A DNA stretch of 64,000 nt from Gryllotalpicola daejeonensis (GTDB taxonomy: Bacteria; Actinomycetota; Actinomycetes; Actinomycetales; Microbacteriaceae), in NCBI RefSeq assembly GCF_039538145.1, contig NZ_BAABBV010000001.1, positions 1,488,001 through 1,552,000 of the forward strand, given 5' to 3'. This document shows positions 1 to 8,932 of this stretch, one piece after another (position 1 is the stretch's first letter; each line of letters begins with the position of its first letter). The position numbers were made by a program, and so were the translations under genes. Under the pieces are notes generated by a model that was not told the origin of the DNA, did no database searches, and worked only from the letters and a program-made list of their open reading frames with translations.

Positions 1-524
1 TCAACCTGCAGCAGTTCTCGATCACCGCGGCGCGCAAGAAGGCGGTGGACTTCTCGAGCCCGTACTACACGACGAGCCAGGTCGTGATCACGTCGGGCTC
101 GAGCAAGGCCGCGGATGCCGCGAGCCTCGCCGACCTCAAGGGAGATCTCATCGGCGCCATGACCGGCACGACGAGCTACACGGAGGCCGTGGCCGACATC
201 AAGCCGACGCAGCAGGTGCAGGCGTTCAACAGCAACGACGACGCCGTCGCCGCACTCAAGGCAGGTCAGGTCGACGCCATCGTGGTCGACCTGCCGACCG
301 GCTTCTACGTGACGAGCGCCGAGCTCGACGACGGCAAGATCATCGGTCAACTTCCGGCCGTGAAGGGCGCGACCGGCGACCAGTTCGGCATCGTGCTGCC
401 CAAGGGCAGCTCGCTGACGAAGAAGGTCAGCGCCGCCGTCGACGCCCTGCGCAAAGACGGCACGCTCGACAAGCTCCAGCAGGAGTGGTTGAACAGCCAG
501 GGCAACGCGCCGCTGCTCAAGTGA
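1..524 (+). CDS. Polar amino-acid ABC transporter substrate-binding protein (3' part)
   Basis: This is the C-terminal part of a family-3 extracellular solute-binding protein; the 5' end lies outside the window and the first complete codon is at position 3. The visible 173 residues include the typical stretch around FSSPYY near the break, then DAIVVDLPT and the closing DGTLDKLQQEW helix that ends most members. Such lipoproteins deliver polar amino acids to a membrane permease. Permease and ATPase genes follow with 4-base overlaps, so the three form one importer operon. The ligand cannot be told from this fragment. Confidence 0.93.
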   Translation, partial: NLQQFSITAARKKAVDFSSPYYTTSQVVITSGSSKAADAASLADLKGDLIGAMTGTTSYTEAVADIKPTQQVQAFNSNDDAVAALKAGQVDAIVVDLPTGFYVTSAELDDGKIIGQLPAVKGATGDQFGIVLPKGSSLTKKVSAAVDALRKDGTLDKLQQEWLNSQGNAPLLK

Positions 525-1363
525 GCGCCCCCTCTGCCCTCGAGCTCGAGCGCCGCGCGTTCCGCGCCAGGCGCTCTCGACGGTCGATCTGGATCAGCAT
601 CGCGTCGACCCTGGTCTTCGCGGCCCTCGTCTGGGTCGGCGTCGTCAGTGCCCCCGGCTGGCACGCCGTGCAGCAGTCGTTCTTCGACCCCGGGCAGGCG
701 TGGCAGTCGCTGCCCAGCATCCTCGCCGGCCTCTGGCTGAACATCCGCGTGCTGTTCGCGAGCGCAGTCTGCGTGCTCGTGCTCAGCGTGCTGCTCGCCG
801 CGCTGCGCTCGCTGCGCGGCGCCGTGTTCTTCCCGCTGCGGGCGGCGGTGGCGCTCTACACGGACCTGTTCCGCGGGCTGCCGCTGCTCATCGTGCTGTA
901 CCTCGTCGGCTTCGGCATCCCTGCGCTCGGATTCTTCCCGCGCATGCCCGCAGGATTCTGGGGCACGGCGGCGCTCGTCATCACCTACACGGCGTATGTG
1001 AGCGAGGTCTTCCGCGCGGGCATCGACGCCGTCCATCCGTCACAGCGCCTCGCGGCACGCGCCCTCGGCCTCGGCTACTGGCAGAGCCTGCGGCTGGTCG
1101 TGCTGCCGCAGGCCCTGCGGAAGGTCACGCCTGCGCTCATGAACGACTTCGTCTCACTGCAGAAGGATGTCGGGCTGATCTCCGTGCTCGGCGCGGTCGA
1201 CGCCGTGCGGGCAGCGCAGATCCAGGTATCGCTCGCTTACAACTTCACGCCGTATCTGGTGTCCGGCCTGTGCTTCGTCGTGCTGGCCGTGCCGATGATC
1301 CGCCTCACGGACTGGTACTCGGCGCGCCTCGCCCGCCGCGAGCAGATCGGCAGTGTCGTATGA
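521..1363 (+). CDS. Amino-acid ABC transporter permease
   Basis: This 280-residue inner-membrane permease belongs to the HisM/GlnP class. I place the start at the GTG that overlaps the preceding stop codon (GTGA), which indicates translational coupling; an upstream in-frame ATG at 485 lies inside the previous gene. There is a membrane segment near residues 25-45 and further hydrophobic segments behind it. The EAA-type loop that docks on the ATPase reads AARALGLGYWQSLRL, followed by VVLPQA. A single permease is present, so it probably acts as a homodimer with the ATPase encoded next. Confidence 0.93.
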   Translation: MSAPSALELERRAFRARRSRRSIWISIASTLVFAALVWVGVVSAPGWHAVQQSFFDPGQAWQSLPSILAGLWLNIRVLFASAVCVLVLSVLLAALRSLRGAVFFPLRAAVALYTDLFRGLPLLIVLYLVGFGIPALGFFPRMPAGFWGTAALVITYTAYVSEVFRAGIDAVHPSQRLAARALGLGYWQSLRLVVLPQALRKVTPALMNDFVSLQKDVGLISVLGAVDAVRAAQIQVSLAYNFTPYLVSGLCFVVLAVPMIRLTDWYSARLARREQIGSVV

Positions 1364-2094
1364 GCGCGCTGCTGCAGCTCACCGGCATCCGCAAGTCATT
1401 CGGCGACCACGAGGTGCTCGCCGGCATCGACCTCGACGTGTCTGCGCACGAAGTCGTGGCGCTCGTCGGCGCCAGCGGCTCGGGCAAGTCGACGCTGCTG
1501 CGCTGCATCAACCTGCTCGAGCGCATCGACGACGGGCGCATCGTGCTCGACGGCGAAGACATCAGCGACCCGCGCGTCGACGCCGACCGCGTGCGGGCGC
1601 GCATCGGCGTCGTCTTCCAGCAGTACAACCTCTTCCCGCACCTGCGGGTGATCGACAACGTCACGCTGGCCGCGCGGTACGTGCATGGATTCTCGAAAGC
1701 GGATGCCACCGCGAAGGGGCTCGAGCTGCTCGAGCGCATCGGACTGGGGCGGAAGGCGCACGAGTACCCCGACCGGCTCTCCGGCGGCCAGCAGCAGCGC
1801 GTCGCGATCGTGCGCTCGCTCGTCACCGACCCGGCGCTGCTGCTGCTCGACGAGATCACCAGCGCTCTGGACCCCGAGCTCGTGGGCGAGGTGCTCGACC
1901 TGGTCGGGTCACTGCGAGCGCAGGGAACCACGATCCTGATGGCGACCCACGAGATGGCGTTCGCGCGCGAGATCGCCGACCGCGTGGTGTTCCTCGACGC
2001 GGGCGAGATCATCGAGGCGGCCGCCCCAGAGGCGTTCTTCGACCACCCGCAGCACGAGCGCACGCAGCGCTTCCTCGCGCGGTTGCGCCGCTGA
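1360..2094 (+). CDS. Amino-acid ABC transporter ATP-binding protein
   Basis: This 244-residue ATPase energises the preceding amino-acid permease. Visible motifs are Walker A GASGSGKST, the Q-loop region FQQYNLFPHL, the signature LSGGQQQR, Walker B LLLLDEITSALDPE and the H-loop in MATHEM. The length and the DEITSALD variant are normal for GlnQ/HisP-like proteins. The ATG start overlaps the permease stop by 4 bases (ATGA). A longer in-frame reading from 700 runs through the permease gene and is not real. It is the last gene of the importer operon; ppk follows under its own promoter. Confidence 0.95.
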   Translation: MSALLQLTGIRKSFGDHEVLAGIDLDVSAHEVVALVGASGSGKSTLLRCINLLERIDDGRIVLDGEDISDPRVDADRVRARIGVVFQQYNLFPHLRVIDNVTLAARYVHGFSKADATAKGLELLERIGLGRKAHEYPDRLSGGQQQRVAIVRSLVTDPALLLLDEITSALDPELVGEVLDLVGSLRAQGTTILMATHEMAFAREIADRVVFLDAGEIIEAAAPEAFFDHPQHERTQRFLARLRR

Positions 2095-2101
2095 GGCATC
2101 C

Positions 2102-2134
2102 GTTCACCCCGCGTTAGCGGCTGGTGTAAAGATA
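2102..2134 (+). promoter_or_regulatory. PHO-box-like repeats and leaderless promoter of ppk
   Basis: Two adjoining 11-base units, GTTCACCCCGC (2102-2112) and GTTAGCGGCTG (2113-2123), match the direct-repeat pattern of actinobacterial PhoP boxes. The next 11 bases contain TAAAGAT (2127-2133), a plausible though imperfect -10 only 7 bases before the ATG at 2141. This suggests a PhoP-activated, leaderless transcript, with the repeats taking the place of a -35 element. The PhoP link is inferred from the known Pho regulon of actinobacteria. Confidence 0.6.
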
Positions 2135-2140
2135 GGGCGC

Positions 2141-4315
2141 ATGGATGGCGAGAACACCCTGGTCGAGGACACGCTCAGCGGCGACAGCCTGGACGACGAC
2201 TTCGAGCCGTGGAACCGCGACTCAGACCCCTCGCTTCCCGTCGATCGGTACATCGACCGCGAGCTGAGCTGGCTCGCCTTCAACCAGCGCGTGCTCGAGC
2301 TCGCCGAGGACCCGAAGCTGCCGCTGCTCGAGCGCACGAACTTCCTCGCGATCTTCGCCAACAACCTCGATGAGTTCTTCATGGTGCGCGTCGCCGGCCT
2401 GAAGCGGCGCATCATGACCGGGTTGGCCGTGCCGACGAATACGGGCAAGGCACCCGCCGATGTGCTGGCGGATGTCTCGGCCAAGGCCCATGAACTGCAG
2501 CTGCGCCACGCCCGAGCCTTCCAAGAGATCGGGGCGGCGCTACGCGAGAAGGGCATCACCCTCGCCTCGTGGGACGAGCTCACCGAAGAGGAGCGCGCCC
2601 CGCTGCGCGAGGTCTACCAGAAGCAGATTTTCGCGGTGCTCATGCCGCTGGCTGTCGACCCTGCGCACCCGTTCCCCTACATCTCGGGGCTCTCGCTCAA
2701 CCTCGCCGTGCGCGTGCGCAACACCAAGACGAAGAAGGAGCAGTTCGCCCGCCTCAAAGTGCCGACCGTACTGCCGCGATTCATCCGCATCGACGGCGGC
2801 GGCTCTGACAAGGTGCGCTACATCCTGCTCGAGGATCTGATCGCGAATCAGCTCGACGAGCTCTTCGCCGGCATGGAGGTCGTCGAGCACCACATCTTCC
2901 GCGTCACCCGCAACGAAGACGTCGAGATCGACGAGGACGAGACAGAGAACCTGATCCAGGCGCTCGAGAAGGAGCTGCTGCGGCGGCGCTTCGGGCCGCC
3001 GATCCGCCTCGAGGTCACCGAGGACATGGACCCCGTGACCCTCGACCTGCTCGTGCGCGAGCTGGACATCACCGAGCAGGAGATCTACCGGCTGCCCGGG
3101 CCGCTCGATCTGCGCGCCCTCTTCGACCTCGGCCGCATCGACCGCCCAGAGCTCAAGTACCCGCCGCACGTTCCCGTGACGGCCGCAGCACTGCAGCCGA
3201 GCGAGCCGAACGCCAAGGCCGACATCTTCGCGGTGCTGCGCCGGCAGGACGTGCTGGTGCACCACCCGTACGAGTCCTTCGCGACGAGCGTGCAGTCCTT
3301 CCTCGAGCAGGCGGCGCGCGACCCCAATGTGCTCGCCATCAAGCAGACGCTGTACCGCACGAGCGGCGACAGCCCGATCGTCGAGGCGCTCATCGACGCC
3401 GCAGAGGCCGGCAAGCAGGTGCTCGCGCTCGTCGAGATCAAGGCGCGCTTCGACGAGCAGAACAACATCGAGTGGGCCCGCAAGCTCGAGAAGGCCGGCG
3501 TGCACGTCGTCTACGGCCTGGTCGGCCTCAAGACGCACTGCAAGCTCGCGCTCGTGATCCGCCAGGAGGGCGGCCAGCTCAAGCACTACAGCCACGTCGG
3601 CACCGGCAACTACAACCCCAAGACCAGCCGCATCTACGAGGACCTCGGCCTCTTCACGTCGGACGATCAGGTCGGCAAGGATCTGACGCGCCTGTTCAAC
3701 GAGCTGTCGGGCTACGCCATTGAGAAAAAATTCAAGCGCCTGCTGGTCGCGCCGCTGCACCTGCGCAAGGGGCTGCTGAAGGCCATCGCGCAGGAGACCA
3801 AGAACGCGCAGGCCGGCAAACCCGCAGGCATCCGCATCAAGGTCAACTCGATGGTGGACGAGGCGATCATCGACGCGCTCTATCAGGCGAGCCGGGCCGG
3901 TGTCCCCGTCGACATCTGGGTGCGCGGAATCTGCGGCCTGAAGCCGGGGCAAGAGGGCTACAGCGAGAACATCCGGGTGCGCTCGATCCTCGGCCGCTAT
4001 CTCGAGCATTCGCGCATCTTCAGCTTCGTGAACAACGGCGATCCGCTCGTCTACATCGGCAGCGCCGACATGATGCACCGCAACCTCGACCGGCGCATCG
4101 AGGCCCTCGTGCGCCTCACGAGGCCCGAGCACATCAACGAGCTGGGCGCGATGTTCGACCTGGCAATGAGCGACGAGACGTCGTCGTGGTCGCTCGAGTC
4201 CGACGGCTCGTGGGCCCGCCACTCGGTCGATGAATCGGGGGCGCCGCTGGTCGACCTGCAGAACCGGCTGATGTACCAGATCTCGCACCGCCCGCGTGCG
4301 GCCGTGCGCCTGTGA
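2141..4315 (+). CDS. ppk: Polyphosphate kinase 1
   Basis: PPK1 reversibly transfers the gamma-phosphate of ATP to inorganic polyphosphate. The 724-residue length fits the family. The N-terminal domain opens with YIDRELSWLAFNQRVLELA near residue 30. The catalytic C-terminal region has His466 in KTHCKLAL, the equivalent of the autophosphorylated histidine of E. coli PPK, and His485 in SHVGTGNYN, the second conserved histidine. No good ribosome-binding site precedes the ATG and a -10-like box sits 7 bases upstream, so the mRNA is probably leaderless. PHO-type repeats upstream and pst genes downstream tie it to phosphate homeostasis. Confidence 0.98.
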   Translation: MDGENTLVEDTLSGDSLDDDFEPWNRDSDPSLPVDRYIDRELSWLAFNQRVLELAEDPKLPLLERTNFLAIFANNLDEFFMVRVAGLKRRIMTGLAVPTNTGKAPADVLADVSAKAHELQLRHARAFQEIGAALREKGITLASWDELTEEERAPLREVYQKQIFAVLMPLAVDPAHPFPYISGLSLNLAVRVRNTKTKKEQFARLKVPTVLPRFIRIDGGGSDKVRYILLEDLIANQLDELFAGMEVVEHHIFRVTRNEDVEIDEDETENLIQALEKELLRRRFGPPIRLEVTEDMDPVTLDLLVRELDITEQEIYRLPGPLDLRALFDLGRIDRPELKYPPHVPVTAAALQPSEPNAKADIFAVLRRQDVLVHHPYESFATSVQSFLEQAARDPNVLAIKQTLYRTSGDSPIVEALIDAAEAGKQVLALVEIKARFDEQNNIEWARKLEKAGVHVVYGLVGLKTHCKLALVIRQEGGQLKHYSHVGTGNYNPKTSRIYEDLGLFTSDDQVGKDLTRLFNELSGYAIEKKFKRLLVAPLHLRKGLLKAIAQETKNAQAGKPAGIRIKVNSMVDEAIIDALYQASRAGVPVDIWVRGICGLKPGQEGYSENIRVRSILGRYLEHSRIFSFVNNGDPLVYIGSADMMHRNLDRRIEALVRLTRPEHINELGAMFDLAMSDETSSWSLESDGSWARHSVDESGAPLVDLQNRLMYQISHRPRAAVRL

Positions 4316-5247
4316 CGGACGGGCCCGTTGTCGCCGCCGGGGCGGTGTGCTGGCGAGTGGTGGACGGCGACGTCCGCGTGCTCGTCATCCATCGCCCCCG
4401 CTACGACGACCTGACGCTGCCCAAGGGCAAGGTCGACCCGGGCGAGACCCTGCCGCAGACGGCCGTGCGGGAGGTGCGGGAAGAGACCGGGCTCGCGATC
4501 ACGCTCGGCATGCCGCTGTCGCAGACGCACTACACGATCGCGAGCGGGCGCGAGAAGGTCGTGCACTACTGGACGGCCGAGGTGACGGATGCCGAAGCGA
4601 AGGCGTCTCGCTTCAAGCCGAACGCCGAGGTCGACGCGGTGCACTGGATGCCTCTCGCCAAAGCGAAGGTGGCGCTGAGCTACGAGCACGACATCCGCCT
4701 GCTCGAGGAGTTCGCGGCGCTGCACGAGCAGGCCGGCGGCTCGACCTTCGGCATCATCGTGCTTCGCCACGCCAAGGCGCTCGCGCGCACCGAGTGGGAG
4801 GGGCCGGACGACAAACGGCCGCTCGCCTCGCGCGGCGTGCTGCAGGCCGAGCACATCGTTCCCACCATTCGCGCGTGGCATCCGCGCCGCATCATCACCT
4901 CGCCTGCTGTGCGCTGTGCGTCAACGGTCCGCCCGCTCGCGCGGACGCTGGACCGCAAGGTCCGCCACGAGCCGGGGATCAGTCAGGATGCCTGGGACGA
5001 CGGTGCTGCGCAGGTGCCCGAGGTCGTCGCCAAGCGGCTCGTCTCGGGGAAGACCGCGGTGCTGTGCAGCCACCGGCCGGTGCTGCCCGACATTCTGCGT
5101 GAATTCGCGCTCGCCACGGGCACCCCGATGAGCTGGCAGCTGCGCGAGGCGGCCGTGCTCGAGCCCGCCGCGTTCACGATCATCCACCTCTCGCGGCTGC
5201 ACCCGACGGCGGGCATCCTGGCGCTGGAGACGCACAATCCGATCTAG
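4312..5247 (+). CDS. Nudix hydrolase fused to histidine phosphatase (MutT1-like)
   Basis: This 311-residue protein starts at a GTG that overlaps the ppk stop codon (GTGA). The N-terminal half is a Nudix domain with a complete Nudix box: GKVDPGETLPQTAVREVREE, then TGL. The C-terminal half (from about residue 150) is a SixA/phosphoglycerate-mutase-like histidine phosphatase with the RHAK motif in VLRHAKALART and a second conserved histidine in CSHRP. The same fusion occurs as mycobacterial MutT1, which hydrolyses oxidised guanine nucleotides and diadenosine polyphosphates. Coupling to ppk suggests a role in nucleotide/polyphosphate housekeeping. Confidence 0.9.
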   Translation: MTDGPVVAAGAVCWRVVDGDVRVLVIHRPRYDDLTLPKGKVDPGETLPQTAVREVREETGLAITLGMPLSQTHYTIASGREKVVHYWTAEVTDAEAKASRFKPNAEVDAVHWMPLAKAKVALSYEHDIRLLEEFAALHEQAGGSTFGIIVLRHAKALARTEWEGPDDKRPLASRGVLQAEHIVPTIRAWHPRRIITSPAVRCASTVRPLARTLDRKVRHEPGISQDAWDDGAAQVPEVVAKRLVSGKTAVLCSHRPVLPDILREFALATGTPMSWQLREAAVLEPAAFTIIHLSRLHPTAGILALETHNPI

Positions 5248-5288
5248 CGTATTGGCGGCCCAGGCGAGTGCCGGTCGGATACCGCCCC

Positions 5289-5321
5289 GTTTGAGCCTCG
5301 TTCACCCCTCGTTTACCAGCG
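5289..5321 (+). promoter_or_regulatory. PHO-box-like triple repeat upstream of pstS
   Basis: Three head-to-tail 11-base units stand in phase: GTTTGAGCCTC (5289-5299), GTTCACCCCTC (5300-5310) and GTTTACCAGCG (5311-5321). The pattern matches direct-repeat units bound by the response regulator PhoP in actinobacteria. The site lies about 120 bases before the pstS start, which leaves room for a promoter and a leader. PhoP binding is inferred, not shown. Confidence 0.75.
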
Positions 5322-5443
5322 CGGCAGAGTCTGGTCAGACGCCCCCCTTAGCGTCGCCAACGGGTCAGCACCGACCTATGTCTCGCGCGCACCCGAAGTC
5401 TTCACGCTGTGCGGGGCGAAAAAATCATTCCGAAGGGAACACA

Positions 5444-6580
5444 GTGAAGCTCAAGAACGTGGCGGCTGCGGGCGCTCTCGCCCTTGCGACCGCTCTCGCG
5501 CTCTCGGCCTGCGGCGGCAACAGCGACACCGGCAGCGGCTCGAAGGACACGAAGTCGCCGGCCGCGACCACCGCGACCGTCGACTCGTCGCTCACCGGCC
5601 AGATCACGGCGGGCGGCTCCTCCGCCCAGGCCAACGCGCAGCAGGCCTGGACCACCGCGTTCACCGCGCAGGCGACCGGCGTCAAGATCAACTACGACAA
5701 GTCGCAGGGCTCCGGCGGCGGTCGCACCAACTGGCTCGGCGGCAGCTACGACTTCGCCGGCACGGACTCGGCTCTGTCCTCTGACGAGTTCACCAAGGCG
5801 AAGACCACCTGCGGCCCCGACGGCGGCCTCAACATCCCCGTGTACCTCTCGGGCGTCTCGGTCATCTTCAACGTGCAGGGTGTCGACAAGCTCAACCTGA
5901 GCGCCTCGGTGATCGCGAAGATCTTCTCGGGCAAGATCACCACCTGGAACGACCCGGCCATCGCGGCGCTGAACAGCGGCGTCACGCTGCCGAGCGCCAA
6001 GATCGCCTCGGTCCACCGCGCCGACGGCTCGGGCACGACCAACAACTTCACCGACTACCTGCACCAGGTCGCGCCGAGCGACTGGACCAACGAGCCCAGC
6101 AACAACTGGCCGTTCGCCCAGGTCGGCTCCGGCCAGCAGGGCGGCTCGGGCGTCGTGACCGCGGTCGCGCAGACCGCCAACTCGATCGGTTACGCCGACC
6201 AGAGCTCGATCAACGGCGCGCACCAGGCCTCGATCCAGGCCGGCACCTCGGGCAGCGACTTCGTCGCCTACTCGGCCGACGGGGCGACCAAGGCGTTCGA
6301 CGAGGCCGCTCAGGACGCCGCGCAGGGCGATGGTGACCTCACCAAGAAGCTCGACTACACCAAGATCACCGGCACCGACGCGTACCCGATCCCGCTGCTC
6401 TCCTACGACGTCGTGTGCAAGACGTTCAAGGACTCGACCCAGGGCAAGCTGACCGCCGCCTACCTCGGCTACATCGGCAGCTCGCAGGGCCAGCAGATCG
6501 CCGCCAAGAACGCCGGCGCCGCTCCGCTGCCCGACAGCGTCGTGAGCGAGATCGCCAAGACGGTCGCTCTGATCAAGTAA
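5444..6580 (+). CDS. pstS: Phosphate ABC transporter substrate-binding lipoprotein
   Basis: PstS captures phosphate outside the cell and hands it to PstCA. I choose the GTG at 5444 because GAAGGGA lies just upstream and because the product then opens with a clean lipoprotein signal: KLKN, a hydrophobic stretch, and lipobox ALSAC with the lipidated Cys near residue 22. The 378-residue protein carries the PstS features GGSSAQANAQQAWT, SQGSGGGRTNW and HRADGSGTTNNFTDYL, which lie in the phosphate-binding pocket. The in-frame extension back to 5252 would run through the PHO box and is rejected. A strong hairpin separates it from pstC. Confidence 0.97.
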   Translation: MKLKNVAAAGALALATALALSACGGNSDTGSGSKDTKSPAATTATVDSSLTGQITAGGSSAQANAQQAWTTAFTAQATGVKINYDKSQGSGGGRTNWLGGSYDFAGTDSALSSDEFTKAKTTCGPDGGLNIPVYLSGVSVIFNVQGVDKLNLSASVIAKIFSGKITTWNDPAIAALNSGVTLPSAKIASVHRADGSGTTNNFTDYLHQVAPSDWTNEPSNNWPFAQVGSGQQGGSGVVTAVAQTANSIGYADQSSINGAHQASIQAGTSGSDFVAYSADGATKAFDEAAQDAAQGDGDLTKKLDYTKITGTDAYPIPLLSYDVVCKTFKDSTQGKLTAAYLGYIGSSQGQQIAAKNAGAAPLPDSVVSEIAKTVALIK

Positions 6581-6595
6581 GACCGCACCACCTTC

Positions 6596-6633
6596 GCGAC
6601 GGTCGGGCTATCACCAGGTAGCCCGACCGTCGC
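6596..6633 (+). terminator. Perfect 15-bp hairpin between pstS and pstC
   Basis: GCGACGGTCGGGCTA (6596-6610) and its exact reverse complement (6619-6633) flank an 8-base loop. No run of T follows; CACAATAAAG comes next. It sits 16 bases after the pstS stop inside the pst operon, so it more probably gives partial termination or protects the pstS mRNA 3' end than acts as a full stop. That would yield more PstS than membrane components. Confidence 0.8.
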
Positions 6634-6684
6634 ACAATAAAGCGTCACCCCCTCCCCCACCCGACGAGGAACGAGAAGCACCAC

Positions 6685-7800
6685 GTGACTGAGTCCTCAC
6701 TGGCCGCCCCGCGCCGAATCACCGCGAAGGCACGGCCCAGCGATCGCATCTTCAAGTTCTTGAGCACCGGCTCTGCGACGCTCATCCTCGTGATCCTCGC
6801 CGGGGTCGCGCTCTTCCTCATCGTGAAGGCGGCGCCGGCGATCGCCGCCGACTGGACCAAGGGCGACCTGGCGGGCGGCACGACCGCCCACCACACGAGC
6901 TTCCTCAGCTACACCGCCCCGCTCATCTGGGGCACGCTGTGGTCGTCGATCATCGCGCTCATCATGGGCGCGCCGGTGGCCATCGGCATCGCGCTCTTCA
7001 TCTCGCACTACGCGCCGCGGCGCTTCGCAGGAATCCTCGCCTATCTGGTCGACCTGCTCGCCGCCGTCCCGTCCATCATCTTCGGCCTCTGGGGCATCTT
7101 CACGATCCGCCCCTTCCTGCTGCCCTTCCAGCACTGGCTCAACGCCCATGCCGGCTGGTTCCCGCTCTTCGGCGGCCAGGCGAGCCAGAGCGGATCGACC
7201 ATGTTCGCCGCGGGCGTCGTGCTCGCCGTCATGATCCTGCCGATCATCACCTCGATCACCCGCGAGATCTTCCTGCAGACGCCGCGCCTGCACGAAGAGG
7301 CAGCGCTGGCGCTCGGCGCCACCAAGTGGGAGACCGTGCGGCTCGCCGTCTTCCCCTACGCCCGCAGCGGCATGCTCAGCGCCATCCTGCTCGGCCTGGG
7401 CCGCGCCCTCGGCGAGACGATGGCCGTCGCGATGATCCTGTCGCCGTCGCTCGTCTTCTCGCTGCGCCTCTTCACGGACAACCAGAACTCACAGACGATC
7501 GCCGCGAACATCGCGCTGAACTTCCCCGAGTCCAACGAGCTTCAGCGCGAGGCGCTCATCGGCACCGGTCTCGCGCTGTTCGTCATCTCGCTCGTCGTGA
7601 ACTTCGCCGCCCGCTTCATCATCGGCCGCACCGGCCGTTCGAGCGGCGGCAAGAAGGCCAAGAGCCTTCCTCCGACGAACCCCTCGACGATCCTTGCGCT
7701 GGACGACGCAGAGAGCCCGCTCGAGGCGCTTCACCCGCACGCATCCTCGGCCCATCCTGAAGGCGTGAAGCCCAGCCAACCCGAAGGACCCCGTTCATGA
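6685..7800 (+). CDS. pstC: Phosphate ABC transporter permease PstC
   Basis: PstC is one half of the phosphate channel. The 371-residue protein starts at GTG 6685, with GAGGAACGAG upstream. The region from about residue 25 to 310 holds several membrane segments, including the first at FLSTGSATLILVILAGVAL, and the EAA loop EEAALALGATKWETVRLAVFP. A hydrophilic tail of roughly 50 residues after the last membrane segment (from GRTGRSSGGKKAK) is longer than in many PstC proteins. The gene overlaps pstA by 4 bases. Confidence 0.96.
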   Translation: MTESSLAAPRRITAKARPSDRIFKFLSTGSATLILVILAGVALFLIVKAAPAIAADWTKGDLAGGTTAHHTSFLSYTAPLIWGTLWSSIIALIMGAPVAIGIALFISHYAPRRFAGILAYLVDLLAAVPSIIFGLWGIFTIRPFLLPFQHWLNAHAGWFPLFGGQASQSGSTMFAAGVVLAVMILPIITSITREIFLQTPRLHEEAALALGATKWETVRLAVFPYARSGMLSAILLGLGRALGETMAVAMILSPSLVFSLRLFTDNQNSQTIAANIALNFPESNELQREALIGTGLALFVISLVVNFAARFIIGRTGRSSGGKKAKSLPPTNPSTILALDDAESPLEALHPHASSAHPEGVKPSQPEGPRS

Positions 7801-8906
7801 GCGCCACCGCCATCCCCAACGCGCCCGCTCCCCAGCGCCAGATCGACAACGCGCTGACCAGCGGCCAGCTGCCCCGCTTCTTCGAGGTCTGGGCACTGAT
7901 CGGCTCCCTCGTCGTCAGCGGGGTGCTGTTCGCGGTCGTCGGCTTCAGTGTCGTCGGGTGGATCGTCGTCGCGGCGATCGTGTACCTGCTGATCGTCGGA
8001 GTCATCTCGTCGATCGTCGAGAACCGACGCAAGGCGGTCGACCGCCTGGTGCGCGGCGTCGTGGTGATCATGTTCCTGCTCGCGCTCGCGCCACTGCTGT
8101 CGACGCTGATCGACGTCATCGCGCGCGGCGCCGGCGACGCGTTCGACCCGAACTTCGCGTTCAAGGTCGGCGGTAGCCACTTCGACCCGGTCTCGCTCAA
8201 GGTGACGACCACGATCGGCGCCTGGCAGTCGGTCGTCGGCACCCTCATCATCACGGGCATCGCGACCGTCATCAGCGTCCCGATCGGCATCCTGACGGCG
8301 ATCTACCTCGTCGAGTACGGCCGCCCCAACTCGACCATGAACCGCGCGGTCACCTTCCTCGTCGACGTCATGACGGGCATCCCGTCGATCGTCGCCGGTC
8401 TGTTCGCGTTCTCGCTGTTCACCCTGATCATCGGGCCGAAGGCGTTCAGCGGCTTCTCGGCGGCGATCGCGCTGTGCGTGCTCATGATCCCGATCGTCGT
8501 GCGCTCCAGCGAAGAGATGCTCAAGCTCGTGCCGCTCGATCTGCGCGAGGCATCCTATGCACTCGGCGTCACCAAGTTCGTGACGATCACGCGCATCGTT
8601 CTGCCGACGGCAATCTCGGGCCTCATCACGGGCGTCATGATCGCCATCGCGCGCGTGATCGGTGAGACCGCCCCGATCTTCATCGCGGCGTCGTTCACGA
8701 ACAACTTCAACGCCGACCCGTTCCGCAACGCGATGTCGACGCTGCCGGTCATGGCGTACACGGGTTACAAGTTCCCGAGCACCGACGTCGCCGGCTCCGT
8801 CGCCTCCGCATGGGGCGCGGCGCTGCTGCTCGTGATCCTCGTGGTCATCCTCAATCTCATCGCCCGAATCGTCGCGCGCGTCTTCGCCCCCAAGGGCCTG
8901 CGCTAG
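7797..8906 (+). CDS. pstA: Phosphate ABC transporter permease PstA
   Basis: PstA pairs with PstC to form the transmembrane phosphate path. The 369-residue protein starts at an ATG overlapping the pstC stop (ATGA). It has an N-terminal pair of membrane helices around residues 35-75 ahead of the core permease domain, whose EAA loop reads REASYALGVTKFVTITRIVLP. The conserved region VMTGIPSIVAGLFAF is also present. The pstS-pstC-pstA-pstB order is standard; no phoU is in the window. Confidence 0.96.
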   Translation: MSATAIPNAPAPQRQIDNALTSGQLPRFFEVWALIGSLVVSGVLFAVVGFSVVGWIVVAAIVYLLIVGVISSIVENRRKAVDRLVRGVVVIMFLLALAPLLSTLIDVIARGAGDAFDPNFAFKVGGSHFDPVSLKVTTTIGAWQSVVGTLIITGIATVISVPIGILTAIYLVEYGRPNSTMNRAVTFLVDVMTGIPSIVAGLFAFSLFTLIIGPKAFSGFSAAIALCVLMIPIVVRSSEEMLKLVPLDLREASYALGVTKFVTITRIVLPTAISGLITGVMIAIARVIGETAPIFIAASFTNNFNADPFRNAMSTLPVMAYTGYKFPSTDVAGSVASAWGAALLLVILVVILNLIARIVARVFAPKGLR

Positions 8907-8932
8907 CCACCCGAGAAACGAAACGGATACCT

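Noticed and set aside
5252..5443. N-terminal extension of pstS
   Set aside because: It would cover the PHO box and precede a textbook lipoprotein signal by 64 residues. GTG 5444 has a ribosome-binding site and puts the signal at the N-terminus.
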